Positions 10,196-21,620 of a DNA stretch of 64,000 nt are shown here, piece by piece. The stretch is from positions 1-64,000 of the forward strand of contig JBNGIS010016942.1 of NCBI GenBank assembly GCA_049999725.1. The letters are read 5' to 3'. Numbering within the stretch: the first letter of the stretch is position 1; every line of letters begins with the position of its first letter. The notes under the pieces were generated by a model. It was not told the origin of the DNA, did not search any database, and worked only from the letters and a program-made list of their open reading frames with translations. Position numbers and translations under genes: made by a program. The stretch is from Haplomitrium mnioides. Lineage: Eukaryota > Marchantiophyta > Haplomitriopsida > Calobryales.

Positions 10196-11633
10196 CGTGA
10201 TCGGGAGGATTGCGAGATGGATGCTCCTCCTTCAAGAGTTTGATTTTGAGGTGCGGATTAAGCCAAGGAAGGCATACAACAACACGGATTTCTTCTCTAG
10301 GATCGACGGGCCGATTAATGAGGAAGGTGTGGACGACACTTTTCCAAACAAAGATCTGTTTCATGTCCAAGTAGGCAGGCCAATGGATTATGTGGAAATC
10401 ATTGAGTATCTTCTGTGTGCACGAATACCAAAAGGAAACAATAAGGAGGAGGCAATGGGCTTTCTCAAAAAAATGAAGCCATATCTGATGGTAAAGGGAG
10501 TATTGCACAAACGAAGGCTCGATGGTATGATCAGGACTAAGCCACTGTGGTGATGCAAGCGTTGCATGGAGAAGAGGTGGGGGGTCACTTCGCGGCCAAG
10601 ACAACGGTGAGGAAAGTCTTAGATGCAAGATACTGGTGGCCTACTATGCACAAGGATGTACATTTCTTTGTCAAAAGATGCATTGCTTGCTAGAGAACAA
10701 GGAAGCCCCCAGTCAACTAGCATCACCCGTTAATTCCAATCATTCCTCTAGCACCAGTTGAAAAATGGGGCATTGACTTTATCGGGTCGATAGCACCATC
10801 CACCCGTAGGAGGAACCAATGCATTCTTCTAGCTACATATTATGCCACCAAATGGGTCGAGGCCAGAGCAACCAGAAGGGATGATGCCAAAATAGTGGCA
10901 ACCTTCTTATACGAGTAGTTGTTCTGCCGATTCGGGGCACCATTGGAGCTGGTGAACGACAAGGGAAAGCATTTCGTAAATCAAGTGATTAAAGATTTGA
11001 CTGATAGATACCTGATCAAGCACAGACGCACCACGACCTACCACCCGAAGACCACTGGACTGACAAAGAGAGCCAATGGAATCATGGGTAGGATCTTGAG
11101 CAAGACGATATCAAAAAAAAAATATGATTGGGATCTCAAGTTGCTTACAACGACCTATGCTTACAACCTGGCTCACAAGACTACAACGGACCACTGCCCC
11201 TATTTCTTGGTCTTTGGGCAACACTCCGTTGCTTTCGGTGGAATTTGAGGTACCGACTAGGCGGGTGCTGGCAAGAGGGAGGTTGGCAAAGGAATCGAGC
11301 AGGAGAGAAAGATTGTACCAATTGGAGGAGACTTGCAAGCAAACACACGACCGATTGGAGCACTAGCAAAAGTTGCAGAAGGGGCAACATGACAAGAAGT
11401 TGAGACCGGTGGATGTTTAGAAGGGAGATTTGGTGCTACTATACGACAACACATTTGTGCATTTTCCGAGGAAGCTGCACATGAGATGGATGGGACCTTT
11501 CATTCTCACCAAGCTACATCAAAATGGGTTTGCAAAAATCAAGACCTTGGAGGGGGAAAAACTCACGAATCGAATCCATTACGACCGCTTGAAGAGGTAT
11601 GTTGTAGAGGAGGAAGGTGAGAGAGGCCGATGA
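10179..11633 (+). pseudogene. gypsy-1 integrase and C-terminal module
   Basis: After the RNase H end (MVNKPDVIGRIARWMLLLQE) comes a spacer and the zinc-binding H2C2 region (about 10560-10690). The core keeps the first Asp in WGIDFIG and the second in LVNDKGKHF, but the Glu expected in GLTERANG is Lys (GLTKRANG near 11065). The tail has VLLYDNTFVHF, HMRWMGPFILTKLH (a GPF/Y-like module) and NRIHYDRLKRYVV before the stop at 11631. Integrase inserts the cDNA; the lost Glu would abolish strand transfer. A frameshift at 11230-11430 disrupts the linker. Confidence 0.88.
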
Positions 11634-11837
11634 CGGCTCTACACGAGTGTTGAGGTGTGTACAGTGTAGGTGGCTAGGTCCACAAAGTCAGTTGTACTAG
11701 TGGATAGGTTCACAAAGATAGTACCACTATATCCAGCTGTACTATATGTGAATAGGTTCAGCTGGGAGGAAGCAACTGAAGACACTGGGATGAAGGGTGC
11801 TGACAACCGAAGGTGCTCGCGAGGTCGCTTCACAATT

Positions 11838-11850
11838 AGAAGGGGAGTCA
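11838..11850 (+). promoter_or_regulatory. gypsy-1 polypurine tract
   Basis: TTAGAAGGGGAGTCA lies directly before the TGTCAG start of the 3' LTR. The matching tract of gypsy-2, read on the minus strand at 21634-21621, is TTAGAAGGGGAGTTA. Conservation between the two copies supports its role as plus-strand primer. Confidence 0.8.
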
Positions 11851-12454
11851 TGTCAGTCGACGAATTGGGGCACTACTAAAAAATTGAAGGAATTGGAAGC
11901 ATCGACGAGGCAGTTCTTGACTTCTAAGGCGCGAGGATACTCCATAGGCATCAGGGTACTCCAGATCGGGGGCAAGCGGAAGAGGTCATGCAAGCATCAA
12001 CGAAAGGCAGGAATTAGGGCTAGGGCAAGGAAGAACGGAACACTCACCAGACGTAATAAGCAGAGAAGTGAGAAGAAGAGCGACATCGGAAGCAGAGGAA
12101 GATCAAGGACCGAACGAGGAGGACCAGGGGTGTGGGATGGAAATCGAGGGCCAATAGCAAATGGAAGGGACCGAAGGTAAGGGGAAGTGCTGCATTGTAA
12201 ATTATCAGGTGCAACGGTTGGAAGCAGAAAGTTAGCACGATGATCCTCGTGAGGCAGCGATGAGCTAGGGATTAGGGGACGCTCTGCTTCCCTCGACATT
12301 GACAGGATTTGAAGCCTTTCCAGACTCTTGAAAAAACTGCTTGGCGGATGGTTCGAAGAAGTATCGGAAGAGGGTTGGGGGCGGAGTTTGTTACGAAGGG
12401 ATGTGCGGAAAGAGCCATTACCTATAGTCAACTTCGGATCCTCCACTCAACCGC

Positions 12455-12565
12455 GGATCTGCCAAGTTCTTCGGATTTGGATCCGCGAAGTCCTCTGGAT
12501 TTAGATCCACAAAGTCCTTCGAATTTGGATCCCCAGAGTTCTTTGGACTCGGATCAGTGGAGCTC
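12455..12565. repeat. 24-bp tandem repeat in gypsy-1 LTR, left flank of array
   Basis: Four to five steps of 24 bp with a unit like AGTTCTTCGGATTTGGATCC plus four variable bases. Each unit carries GGATCC or a close variant. The array merges into the larger 154-bp repeats to its right. Confidence 0.75.
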
Positions 12566-12609
12566 TTCAGTCAACTTCGGATGTAAGTAAAGCGGCAGTC
12601 CAACTACCA

Positions 12610-13550
12610 AGTTGAAGACAATGTCGGACGACACCTTGCGGAGGAAAAGTCAACTTTGGACTCAGGGTTCGAGGGATTCCTCAAACTCACCAGTCTGTTG
12701 GATTCTTCGGACTTGGGTCCGCGATCAAATACAAATCAACATCAAAGCGGTGGTCCAACTACCAGGCTAAAGACGACGTCGGATGGCGGCAACAGAGGAA
12801 AAGTCAACTTCGAACTTAGGGTCTGAGGGATTCTTCGGACTCACCAATCCATTGGATTCTTTGGACTTGGGTCCGCGGTCAACTACCGATCAAGGTCAAA
12901 GCGGTGGTCCAACTTCCAGGTTGAAGATGGTGTCAGATGGCGGCAGCGGAGGAAAAGTCAACTTTGGATTCCAACGTCCAACGGATTCTTCAGACTCACC
13001 AGCCTACTGGATTCTTTGGACTTGAGTCCGCGGTCAACTATGGATCAAGGTCAAAGTGGCAATTCAACTTCTAAGTTGAAGACGACGTCAGACGATGGCA
13101 ACAGAGGAAAAGTCAACTTTGAACTCAAGGTTCGAGGGATTCTTTGGACTTGGGTCCGCGGTCAACTACGGACCAAGGTGAAAGCAATGGTCCAACTTCC
13201 AGGTTGAAGACAGCGTCGGACGGCGGCAAGGGAGGAAAAGTCAACTTTAGACTAAGGGTTCGAGGGATTCTTTGTACTTAGATCCACAGTGAACTACAAA
13301 CCAAGGTCAAAGCGGTAGTCCAACTTCCAAGTTGAAGACGGCATCGGATGGTGGTAGCAGAGGAAAAGTCAACTTCAGACTCAGGATCTGAGGGATTCTT
13401 CGGACTTACCAATCCGTTGGATTCTTCAGACTTAGGTTCTCGGTCAACTGCAGATCAAGGTCAAAGCGGCGGTCCAACTTCTAGGTCGAAGACAGCGTTG
13501 GACGGCGGCAGTGGAGGAAAAGTCAACTTCAGACTCAGGGTCTGAGGGAT
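12610..13550. repeat. Higher-order tandem array, 154-bp and 128-bp units, in gypsy-1 LTR
   Basis: The landmark GAGGAAAAGTCAACTT occurs seven times, starting at 12641, 12795, 12949, 13104, 13232, 13360 and 13514. The steps are 154, 154, 155, 128, 128 and 154 bases. Long and short units differ by one 26-bp module around ACCAATCCATTGGATTC. Both lengths are close to six and five times 25.6 bp, so the large unit seems built from the smaller 24-26 bp motif seen on both sides. Confidence 0.9.
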
Positions 13551-13554
13551 TCTT

Positions 13555-13760
13555 TGGATCGGGTCCACGGTGATCTTCGGACTCGGTTCCAGGGGATTCT
13601 TCAGACTGAGTTCTGCGGGATTCTTCGGACTCGGTTCCGCGGGGATCTTTGGACTCGTTTCCGCGGGGATCTTCGGACTTGTTTCCGTAGAGATCTTTGG
13701 ACTCNNNNNNNNNNTCTTTGGACTCAGTTCCACGGGAATCTTTGGACTCGTAAGTCCGCG
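13555..13760. repeat. 25-bp tandem repeat in gypsy-1 LTR, right flank of array, with assembly gap
   Basis: About eight units of GATTCTTCGGACTCGGTTCC plus CGCGG or similar follow in a row. Ten Ns at 13705-13714 interrupt them, so the true copy number is unknown; the gap is probably a place the assembler could not cross. Confidence 0.8.
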
Positions 13761-14530
13761 GAAAACTGCGGACTAGACCTCTTGAAACCTCGGAACCTAC
13801 CGTTGACTTCGGATCTGGTCGGGACAAGTGTCATCACATGAAGTCACCTCACCACCTACCACCACATGGGCGTGCAAGAAGACATTAGAGAAAAGGAGTG
13901 CGCACAGGATCCCAGGGGCACACACTGGGAGATCGAGTTCTAAGTCTCAAGACGAGCAGTGAGAGAAACAAAGTGTGAATGTGTACCATTGCGTGGACAG
14001 ATGCATTGTGAGGGACATTGCGAATCTAGGAGGCTGAAGAGGAGATCAAAGGTGTGATTGAAGCTTTGGTGCAAGGGGATAGTGAGGAACAGGGAGTGTG
14101 CTCTGCAATCCGTCGAGCGAGGCGAGTGGACTTGCATTCGGGGGTCAAAAGAGTGGAGGTGGATTGGAGGAGCGCCGAGAATCGTTGAGCGGGAAGCTCT
14201 AGAGGCTCGGGCGATCCAAGTGAACCCATTCTAGAGGGTGGACCAACGTTCAGAGGTGGATCGTTACTCGAAGGAGAAGCAAGTGCATTCGGCTTGGACT
14301 TGTGAGTCGTGATTGTGCAGGAGATTTCGCCCAGTGGCATGAGGAGGGTGTCGTTGTTACCATTTCAGAAGGAGATCGAAGGCAAGAGGGCTGGATTAGT
14401 GCCCACACACTGCGGAGAAGATCCGGTCGAGTGTGTCTAGTAGTCGTGCTGACTGTCTTCAAGAGGTGGAAGTTAAGTTGACCTCTTCCAAGCTTGGGGA
14501 AGTGAATCCAAAACCCTCTACAATAGAGGG

Positions 14531-14536
14531 TATAAA
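14531..14536 (+). promoter_or_regulatory. TATA box of gypsy-1 LTR
   Basis: GAGGGTATAAACTAGCT is found here and, inverted, in the gypsy-2 5' LTR at 28005-28010. A TATAAA conserved with its surroundings in two diverged LTRs is a good promoter candidate. The gypsy-2 3' LTR lacks the block that contains it. Confidence 0.6.
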
Positions 14537-15108
14537 CTAGCTGGTGAATGCGTGCATGAGTAGGCGGGCTGAAGTGTGAAGTGTCGTGGAGGAGACTCGG
14601 GTGATATCGGAAGTCGCTAGCCAATGGCACTCTATATTTCTTTCAAGTAAATAGTGTAGATACGCCTATACCCGTGGGCATAATGTTGAGTAGGAGTTAG
14701 AGACTCTATAGATCTATAGAGAAAGAAGTACAGGTGTTGGAGTAGCTGGACCTGTGTAGATTCAGCGTAGAGTTTGCATTGAGTTTGCAGGTGTAGTTAT
14801 GTATGTACTTTTCCCTCTGAAATGGCAAAGATGTGAATGATTGCAAGTAGTCTTAGTACGAGAATGAGTGACAAGATCTGAGCAAGTTCTATTTTGGCTT
14901 GGGGGTGTGTGTGGAGAGAAAGAGAGAATTGTGGAGTGTGGATTTGGTGTGAAGTGCCCGCGTTGCCAAGAAGTTCACGACTGTTAGTCTGTACAAGAGA
15001 TAAAACAAGGACCGGAGTCGTCTCATAAAAGGCCTTGTTAAACTGTATCGCGCCTCTTCCGTTGGAATAAGCTCTATCTGAGTTAAGCTAGGAGAGAGGG
15101 GCATGACA

Positions 15109-18100
15109 ACCCTCTCATTTGATTCCTCATAAGTTTTTCTATAAAGTATCCATAGAGTCCCCTCTTGGTGTAATCGCGCCACGGTACTTGTGACCCTCAA
15201 CTTGGCTCCTTGTGTCTAACTGGTTGTCACCTTCTTTGGTCCTTTGATGGCCTTTTTTCCACTCCCTAGGCTAACAGATGCATCTTCAATACTTCAAGAT
15301 TATGTTGTTTGAACAGGAGTTGCCAAAAATTCGTGGTAACCTTGTTTCCAACTCGGTGACAATTGCCTACCCTGGTTGGCATGTAGATTAAACCATAAAG
15401 AAGTGCAGCTACACCCGAGTCTTCCTATTGCATAGGTGAGTCCACCTCTAGTGGAGCCTCCTACTCTCACTGAGTCCACCTCTTTGGTCCACATTACCTC
15501 CTTTGATGCAGCCCGCACTTGCTCATGGATGCTCACCTCAACCTTTTGGGCTAGAGCTCCTCCTTGGTGCTTCTCAAAATTGTGATCCAATCCCTTACAA
15601 TGAGGCTTCCCTCTCCCTATACCTCCATACCTCCAACGCCAAATTTGATATGTCAACAGGTAGGCAACCCATGTGAAGCCAAAATTGGCTCAAATTTAGT
15701 TGTTCTAACCCTCATCCAACCTCCTATGCCATCTCCAACAAGGTGCTCAACAAAATTCTCCCTTTTAACACTTGAATTCCCTACAGAGGAATTCAATTCC
15801 CATTCCTCCTTTAGCCTCAATCATGTTGATCCCCCCAATTAGTTGCTCTTTGCTCCCAATTTCTCACTCACCAGCCCATTATATCGTCTACATGGCGTTG
15901 TAATAAGTTGAACCATCCCATTTGTCATATTGCCACTTCTGGTCACCTTTCTGTAAGTCCTCGTGTCACATGTCTCCTCCTCCCATATATTTTACTAAGT
16001 TATTGATCGTTCTATGTGTTCTCACTCTTATTGATTTCAGGCTTGGAGGAGGCGCAACAAGGCAATCTTAGAGGCACCTTTACCCCTTGAGGTTGCTTGT
16101 CCTCGGCATTTGGTTTTTTCTTGTCCTTGGCTTTGGATGATTTCACATTTTGCCCATGGTATTTGCATGTTTGAATGTTCATTCGGGAATGTTTCGAGAG
16201 GATCTTGGCTTGCAAGCGGGTGTGACCCTGTTCTTTTTGGTGCTTTGCCTTTCTCCTCCTTGCTGCTTTGCTTCATTTTCGAGGAAGAGGGGCTTCCTTG
16301 CTAAGTTGAACGGTGGTTTGACTTAATGCAACATCATTGCCCCCATAGGTTTTTGGGTTTTTCGTGTTTGTTTGTGCTCATTTCCTTTCTTCTGCCATAA
16401 CTTCTACCCCTTCAGCGTTTGTGGTGCACAGAAGCTGCCTTGAGGTGTCAATCGAAGTTTGTTGCTTCTAAAGTGCATGTGAAGGCATCATGGGTTGTTC
16501 CTCTTCGGCTCTCCTCTCTTCCTTGCCTTCGCATTTTTCTTGTTTGTTTCTTGCATCTGTTTTTCTCCACTCCCTTGCGGTGACATCATGGTGCCTTGGC
16601 CTTGCAATGGCTCCTCTTTGCTGGTAGGTCTTGTCATGCTTTCTGCACTCTAGTGGTTGCTTTGGCTATCAATTGCAAGGCTGAGTCCAGTTCCTGTCGC
16701 CATCAAGTAGCCCTCCTCCAATGTGTGCTTACTGCACGTTTCTCCTTTTTGTGCTCTGGCAGTGGGGTTTTCAAGCTAGTTTCCCACTTCATTTGAGACC
16801 TGCAATTGTTCTTCCTAGTCCTTAGGTTTTTTGCTCTTCTTCTTTGCTTTTTGTTTACTTCTCGTAAGTATTTTGTTCTTGGTGGTGGCTTCCTCCAAGT
16901 TCACCGTATTGGCTCTTGTTGGTGGTGGTCTGGTGCCTAGGATATGGTCAAATCATGGTTTCTTGACGTCGCCCAACTCTTTTCACCCCTTGTGAGCTAC
17001 CTCAAACTCCTTAGCGCTGATTCAACCTGTGTGGTTTCAACCCGCTCATGGTCTGTTAACCACCTAGCTCTTCTTCTTGGGCCTAAGTTGTTGTAGTTTC
17101 CCCTCGTTCATGCTTTGTCCCATGCGCTTGTTGCACTCGGCCCCTGGTGGTTCCTGGTGACACACCTTTTGTTGCGTTGATATGGAAGCTGGTTGATCAA
17201 GAAAGACTTCTCTCCCCCTTCCCTTGTTCTTTTGTCACTTATCTACCTTGAAGGTTTGTTCTTCTTCCTAGGGCCCACACCTCATTCATACAAGCTTGTA
17301 GCCTTCCTCATGACCTTGGCTTCCTTTGGCTTTTCTTGGCTCTTCCTTGGCTGTTAGGGTGTCTAAGCTTGGCTCATGTGATTTGATCTTCTATTCTCAT
17401 AGAGGCCTTATGTTTTGTGTCCTCACAAACGATGCCTTGTCCAGTTGGAGATGGCCTTGAAGTGATCTAGGCTGCAAAATGTGGCTAGTGAACTAGGTGG
17501 CTCCGTTGTTGTTTTCCCTTCCATGCCCACTGTTGGTCTTCGCAAGCTAGTAGCCACTCACTTCGCCCATGTGTTTCAAGGAATTTCAGGTCCACTCGCC
17601 TCCTCTCATTTTGTTTGCTTGCAATTGTCAAGGGCACTTCTGGTTTCCCTGGGTAGGACCTCGACACTTAGTGGCTTGATGAGCCCGTCTTATTCCTGGA
17701 GCTCATATAGGAATTGGCTTACCTTTCTTCCAGGCTGCAATTGAATCAGATAGGGGTGTCGAGAGTAACCGGATTGGTCTCTTGCTTAGTGGCATGGTTA
17801 GTTTCTCTTCTTTCTTCCACCATTGCTTGTATGTTGCCTTGTATGGCAAAACACTGTGGTGGTGTGCTTGTGCAGGTTCCTCCAAGATGGTCATCTTAGC
17901 ATGGTGCTCTTGGCTTCAATCCTCTACTCCTTGTTCCCTTGTCAAAGCTTGTAGTAATGTTGACGGCGATGGCTTCTCCGGTTGGGCCTACTGTTGCTTC
18001 TGGTGACCCCTTGTGGATGCATTTACAATTTCTTAATTTAGAAACATTTTGGCCACATTTCCTCCAACGTCTCCTTTTCCCCCCTTCTTCATACTACAAC

Positions 18101-18126
18101 TTCAGAGATGTCATTCCTTAGCACTC
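15109..18126. other. 3-kb stretch without recognised gene
   Basis: This follows the end of the gypsy-1 LTR. It is pyrimidine-rich on the plus strand and has only short open frames. Read on the minus strand, 17990-15900 gives Lys/Glu/Gln-rich pieces (for example KEEPLQGQGTMMSPQGSGEK near 16600), broken every few dozen codons; this could be a very old gag or other relic but I cannot name it. A repeat shared with 36283-36415 lies at 15193-15308. Confidence 0.4.
15193..15308 (+). repeat. Dispersed repeat, copy 1 (partner at 36283-36415)
   Basis: GTCTAACTGGTTGTCACC, TTTGGTCCTTTGATGGCC, GGCTAACAGATGC and CTTCAATACTTCAAGATTA recur in the same order and orientation at 36283-36415, with roughly three bases in four matching by eye. 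The partner lies just inside the left end of the 36248-39467 insert. What kind of element it belongs to is unknown. Confidence 0.7.
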
Positions 18127-18440
18127 TCAAGTAGAGAGAGAGGAAATTAAAAGGAAGTCAAATGGAAAAAATTGAAAGGTGACAGCTACAGGGCAAAGGG
18201 AAGAGAGAAAAAAGAGGAAATAGGGAAAATGGCATTGGAAAAGAAAGAGTTAAGATCAGGAAGGAAAGAGGCAAAACAAAAGTAGATGTGGGAGGAATCT
18301 AGGGAAAAAAAAAAGGAAAACAAGAAAGAATGAGCAAAAAGTGAGAGAAGGGAGGGAAGAGCTGAAGTAATCAGCAACAACAGAAAAAAAAGAAAGAAGT
18401 AAAAAAAAAGGGATAGTGAGATTAAAAAACACCACCCTTG
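18127..18440. repeat. Purine-rich tract of about 310 bp
   Basis: The plus strand is dominated by A and G (GAGAGAGAGGAAATTAAAAG and similar) with few pyrimidines for about 310 bases, then switches sharply to a C/T-rich stretch. The minus strand therefore reads as Phe/Ser/Leu-rich frames, which I regard as artefact. No unit length is visible. Confidence 0.7.
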
Positions 18441-19108
18441 CACTCTCCTTGTCATCGTCGCTCTCTTTTAGCAAATGGTGACCATCCCTGAATTGGCAAC
18501 CATCGTCACTTCAGCGGATAGTGCATCAATTGTCGTCGTCACCCGTCCAATCGTCATCCCTTGCTTCTCTCCTACTGCTTCATTGTTTCTTAACTCCATG
18601 TCGCCATCGTCATTGCTTGTCCCGTCAGCCACTGTTGTCATTGATGATTCTTTGTTCTACTTTCTTCCTCGTTTTCCCTTGCACTCTTAAATAATTAAAC
18701 CTTTTTAAGAAATAACCTTTTTATTGCTTTTAATTTTCATCACATGCTTTTTATATTTCTCGAATTGATCCCCCTTTTCCACACTCCCTCCCACTGATGC
18801 TCTTCTTGTTCAATTGTCGCACGTCCCCTCCTGCTCTACTTGCGCCTTTATGAGCCCCAATGGTGGCATCCTATCTTTGCTAGTGCATGCGAATGCTGCC
18901 CGATCGCCCTCTAGACCTCCTATCCCCATGCGCAGCTTCACATTGATTCACACTTTTGGTGCCATTCATTGTGTCCCTCGGCTATCATTCATTGGTCATA
19001 AGAGAAAGCCTAAGATCTACACATTTACCCCTGCAGTGGAAAAATCAACGCACATACCCAAAACATTTAAAAAAATTCAACGTAGGCCCTATTCCTAAGA
19101 TGCTGACA
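18441..19108. other. Stretch without recognised gene
   Basis: Short open frames on the plus strand (18475-18690 and 18814-19098) have no motif I recognise. The right edge is set by the start of similarity to gypsy gag at 19109. Confidence 0.5.
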
Positions 19109-19756
19109 GGTTCTTCTCTCACATAATGAATGGCATAGGCTTTTGCGGGGCACTTTTAAGGAGAGTAGCCGTGTTGCATTTTATGCACCAAACTCCCACT
19201 TGTTTGATTGGCATCGACCTGTCTTCAGGCTCAATTCTCACTAGAAGTGTATTCATAGCCTCCATCTTGGCACTCAACTCATCCGGGGGATCCTTTTGAC
19301 CTGTTCTTCTACTCGGCTTTGGTTTCAGCTCACCTCGATTCAATTTTTTCATTCTTCCATTCTAGTGGTGGTGGGACTTTCAATCTTTCCAATCCCTCAC
19401 ATCCTTTTTTTTCCGATGTTCTCTTCTCTTCTTCTTTTTATGGGAGGACCTATTCTCATCGGAGTTGCTGCTATCCGAGTCTTCTTCACTTCCCAAGGTG
19501 GAGGCAAAGCTCTTCTTTGACTCCTCATTTCTTGATTCATCTATAGAGTTCTTCGACTAATACTTAGCTCTTGTATGATAGCTAGTGATAGGGGCTTTCA
19601 TGTGGGATTGGGCTACACTTACAGTAGCCTCTAGGGTGTGAGTATTAGTCTGTCCCTATCTACATAAGCAAAGCCACGAGGAATTATGAAGTCAACGTTC
19701 CATTCGTAGCTCTGGGATTTAGCTTTCTAGCCACCTTCTTGAACCTTTGAAGAAAC
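19109..19756 (-). pseudogene. gypsy-3 gag fragment next to gypsy-2
   Basis: On the minus strand this matches the gypsy-2 gag from the capsid end (AAGAAGGTGGCTAGAAAGCT region, near 19730) through the charged linker to a zinc-knuckle start (VGVWCIKCN near 19190). The rest of the knuckle is frameshifted. It stops exactly at 19756, where the gypsy-2 LTR begins with TGTCAC, so gypsy-2 seems to have landed in an older copy of its own family. The upstream half of this gag is not found beyond gypsy-2; it must be deleted or outside the window. Confidence 0.75.
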
Positions 19757-21620
19757 TGTCACTCCCTTCCTTCTGTACTTAGCTCACAAAGAGCTTATTC
19801 CAACGGGAGGGGCATGACACAGTTCAATAGGGCCTTTTATGAGACGGCCTCAGACCCCGATTTATCTCTTTCACGCACTCCCCCAAGCCCACATAGGATC
19901 TACTCAGATCTTGTCCTTCTAGCTGTCACTCATTCTTGCTCGAAGACTATTTTCAATCGTTCTCCTTTATACCATTTCAGAGAGAAAAGTATATACAGGA
20001 ATCTACCTACGAACTCAATGCAACTTCTACACCTGCTTCTCTTTCGAGTATCGATCCACCTCTGAACGTTGGTCCACCCTCCAAAATGAGTTCACTCGGA
20101 TTGCTTGAGCCTCTAGAGCCTCCTGCTCAGCGATTCTCAGTGCCTCTCTAGTCCACCTCCACTCATTTAGCCCCCGAATGCAAGTTCACTCGCTTCAATC
20201 AAAGAATCACATAGCACGCTCCCCATCCCTTGCTATCCCCTTGCACAAGACTTTCAATGACACCTTCAATCTCCCTCTTAGCCTCTAGACTCACAATGTC
20301 TATAGCAATGCATCTGTGCATGCCCTGGTACACATCCACGCTTCATCAATTCCACTATTAGTCTCAAGATCAAGACGTCAATCCCAATGTGTGTGGCCCC
20401 TCGACTAAGTATCTGCCCCCTATATGTACCCCCCTACTCGTTATTTTGGATTGTTGCTATTTCTTGGTGTTGATCTAAAGAAGCTTGGCATAGATCTGCA
20501 AAAGGTAAACTCTGAAGAAGCTCGGCGTAGATCCACAAGAAGACCAACTTAGAGCAGATCCGTAGAAAGAAATCCGTAGTGGTCCGTTCTGAAGTTGATC
20601 ACGGACTGATCCGAGGTCATTTCAAAGTTTGACCAAGGACGAGTCCAAAGTATCTACTGGACTAGTGAGTCCAAAGCTTCTCACGGACTGGTGAGTCCGA
20701 AGCATCTCACGGAACTGCTGAATCCAAAGTTGACCTATTTCCGAAGTCTGCCGTTCGTCACCGCTTTCCAAGTGGAAGTTGGACCGTCACCAAACCCCAA
20801 GTTCTGAAGTGGACTTCTTTTCGAAGTTGACCTGGCTCCGAAGTCCTCCGCCGCTTTCCAAGTGGAAGTTGGACCGCCACATTGACCTGGGTTTCCTTAG
20901 TTGACCTGGCTCTGAAGTCCGCCGTCCGTCGCTACTTTCCAAGTGGAAGTTGGACTGTCACCGAACCATAGGTTCCAAAGGTGACTCCTTTCCGAAGTTG
21001 ACTTGGTTCTGAAGTTGACTTGGCTCTTAAGTCCATTGTCTGCCACCGCTTTCCAAGTGGAAGTTGGACCGCCTAGTTCCAAAGTTGACCGCGGACTTAT
21101 CCGATGGGACTCTGTCCGCGCACTCCTTTGGAGGGGATTAGAACTTCTTCCTCAATGCTCTTTGGTGTCATTCCTACTTACAAAGGTCGTTTGCATTCTC
21201 CCTTTGCTTCTCGATCCTTACTTCTGACGCGTCAAGCGCCTTCCCTTCCTCTTGTTACCGCTCCTGGCAGTTGTCTCAAAAGCAATGATGGAGCCTCTCG
21301 CTCTAACCTTAGTCCCTCTCTTCTGGTGTAAAAATGTTGATCTTGTTTAGCTCCTTTGATCTTCATCGTCTGGCTCTCCATTTCCTTCTGGTGTTGTCCT
21401 CCCGCCTCCTTCCACCCTTGTGTAAATACCTCTGGTGGGTATCCCGTTCTTTCCTGTCCTTGCCCCTGATTCCTGCATTCCCATGATCCTTCTACTTACC
21501 CCCGATCTAGAATACCCCGATGCTTCTGGAGTCTCCCCGCGCTCTAGAAGCAGTTAACTTCCCCGATGATGCTTCTGATTTCTCCAAATTTTTATTAGTG
21601 CCTCAATTCGCCGACTAACA
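19757..21620 (-). repeat. gypsy-2 3' LTR (1864 bp)
   Basis: On the plus strand it runs from TGTCACTCCCTTCC to GCCGACTAACA. On the element's own strand it begins TGTTAGTCGGCGAATT after the polypurine tract. It shares ends and U3 start with the gypsy-1 LTR. Compared with the gypsy-2 5' LTR and with gypsy-1 it lacks the block of roughly 0.5 kb that holds the TATAAA box, but keeps a second TATA-like motif (GGTATAAAGG, minus strand near 19967). Confidence 0.85.
20620..21100. repeat. Tandem repeats in gypsy-2 3' LTR
   Basis: CTTTCCAAGTGGAAGTTGGA starts at 20764, 20854, 20935 and 21049, giving uneven steps of 90, 81 and 114 bases, mixed with many copies of CCGAAGTTGACCTGG-like modules. The 5' LTR has only two such landmarks (about 28649 and 28744). 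Copy number therefore differs between the two LTRs of one element. The units correspond to the gypsy-1 array read on the other strand. Confidence 0.75.

Larger units (their letters stand above)
6096..15108 (+). mobile_element. gypsy-1: 5'-truncated Ty3/gypsy LTR retrotransposon
   Basis: Domain order is gag, protease, reverse transcriptase, RNase H, integrase, polypurine tract and a 3' LTR ending at 15108. This order, with integrase last, defines Ty3/gypsy. The element lacks 5' LTR, primer site and the first two dozen gag codons compared with gypsy-2, its close relative on the other strand. Stops and frameshifts occur in every domain and the integrase Glu is changed to Lys, so it is dead. Without the 5' end no target duplication can be checked. 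Confidence 0.9.
11851..15108 (+). repeat. gypsy-1 3' LTR (3258 bp)
   Basis: The LTR starts TGTCAGTCGACGAATT after the polypurine tract and ends GGGGCATGACA at 15108, with inverted ends TGTCA/TGACA. Its first 300 bases align with the gypsy-2 3' LTR read on the minus strand, and its last 100 bases (GTCTCATAAAAGGCC, GGAATAAGCTCT) align with the other LTR ends at 19757 and 27492. It is about 1.4 kb longer than the gypsy-2 3' LTR, mostly because of internal tandem arrays (12455-13760) and a block with a TATA box. Confidence 0.88.

Noticed and set aside
10170-10628. 152-codon minus-strand frame over gypsy-1 integrase
   Set aside because: Shadow of the plus-strand integrase coding region.
12610-13760. 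Regular repeats that could suggest a CRISPR array
   Set aside because: The units are tandem with no unique spacers, lie within an LTR, and the DNA is from a plant.
18186-18474. Minus-strand Phe/Leu-rich frames that look like membrane segments
   Set aside because: They come from the purine-rich tract read on the other strand; composition alone explains them.
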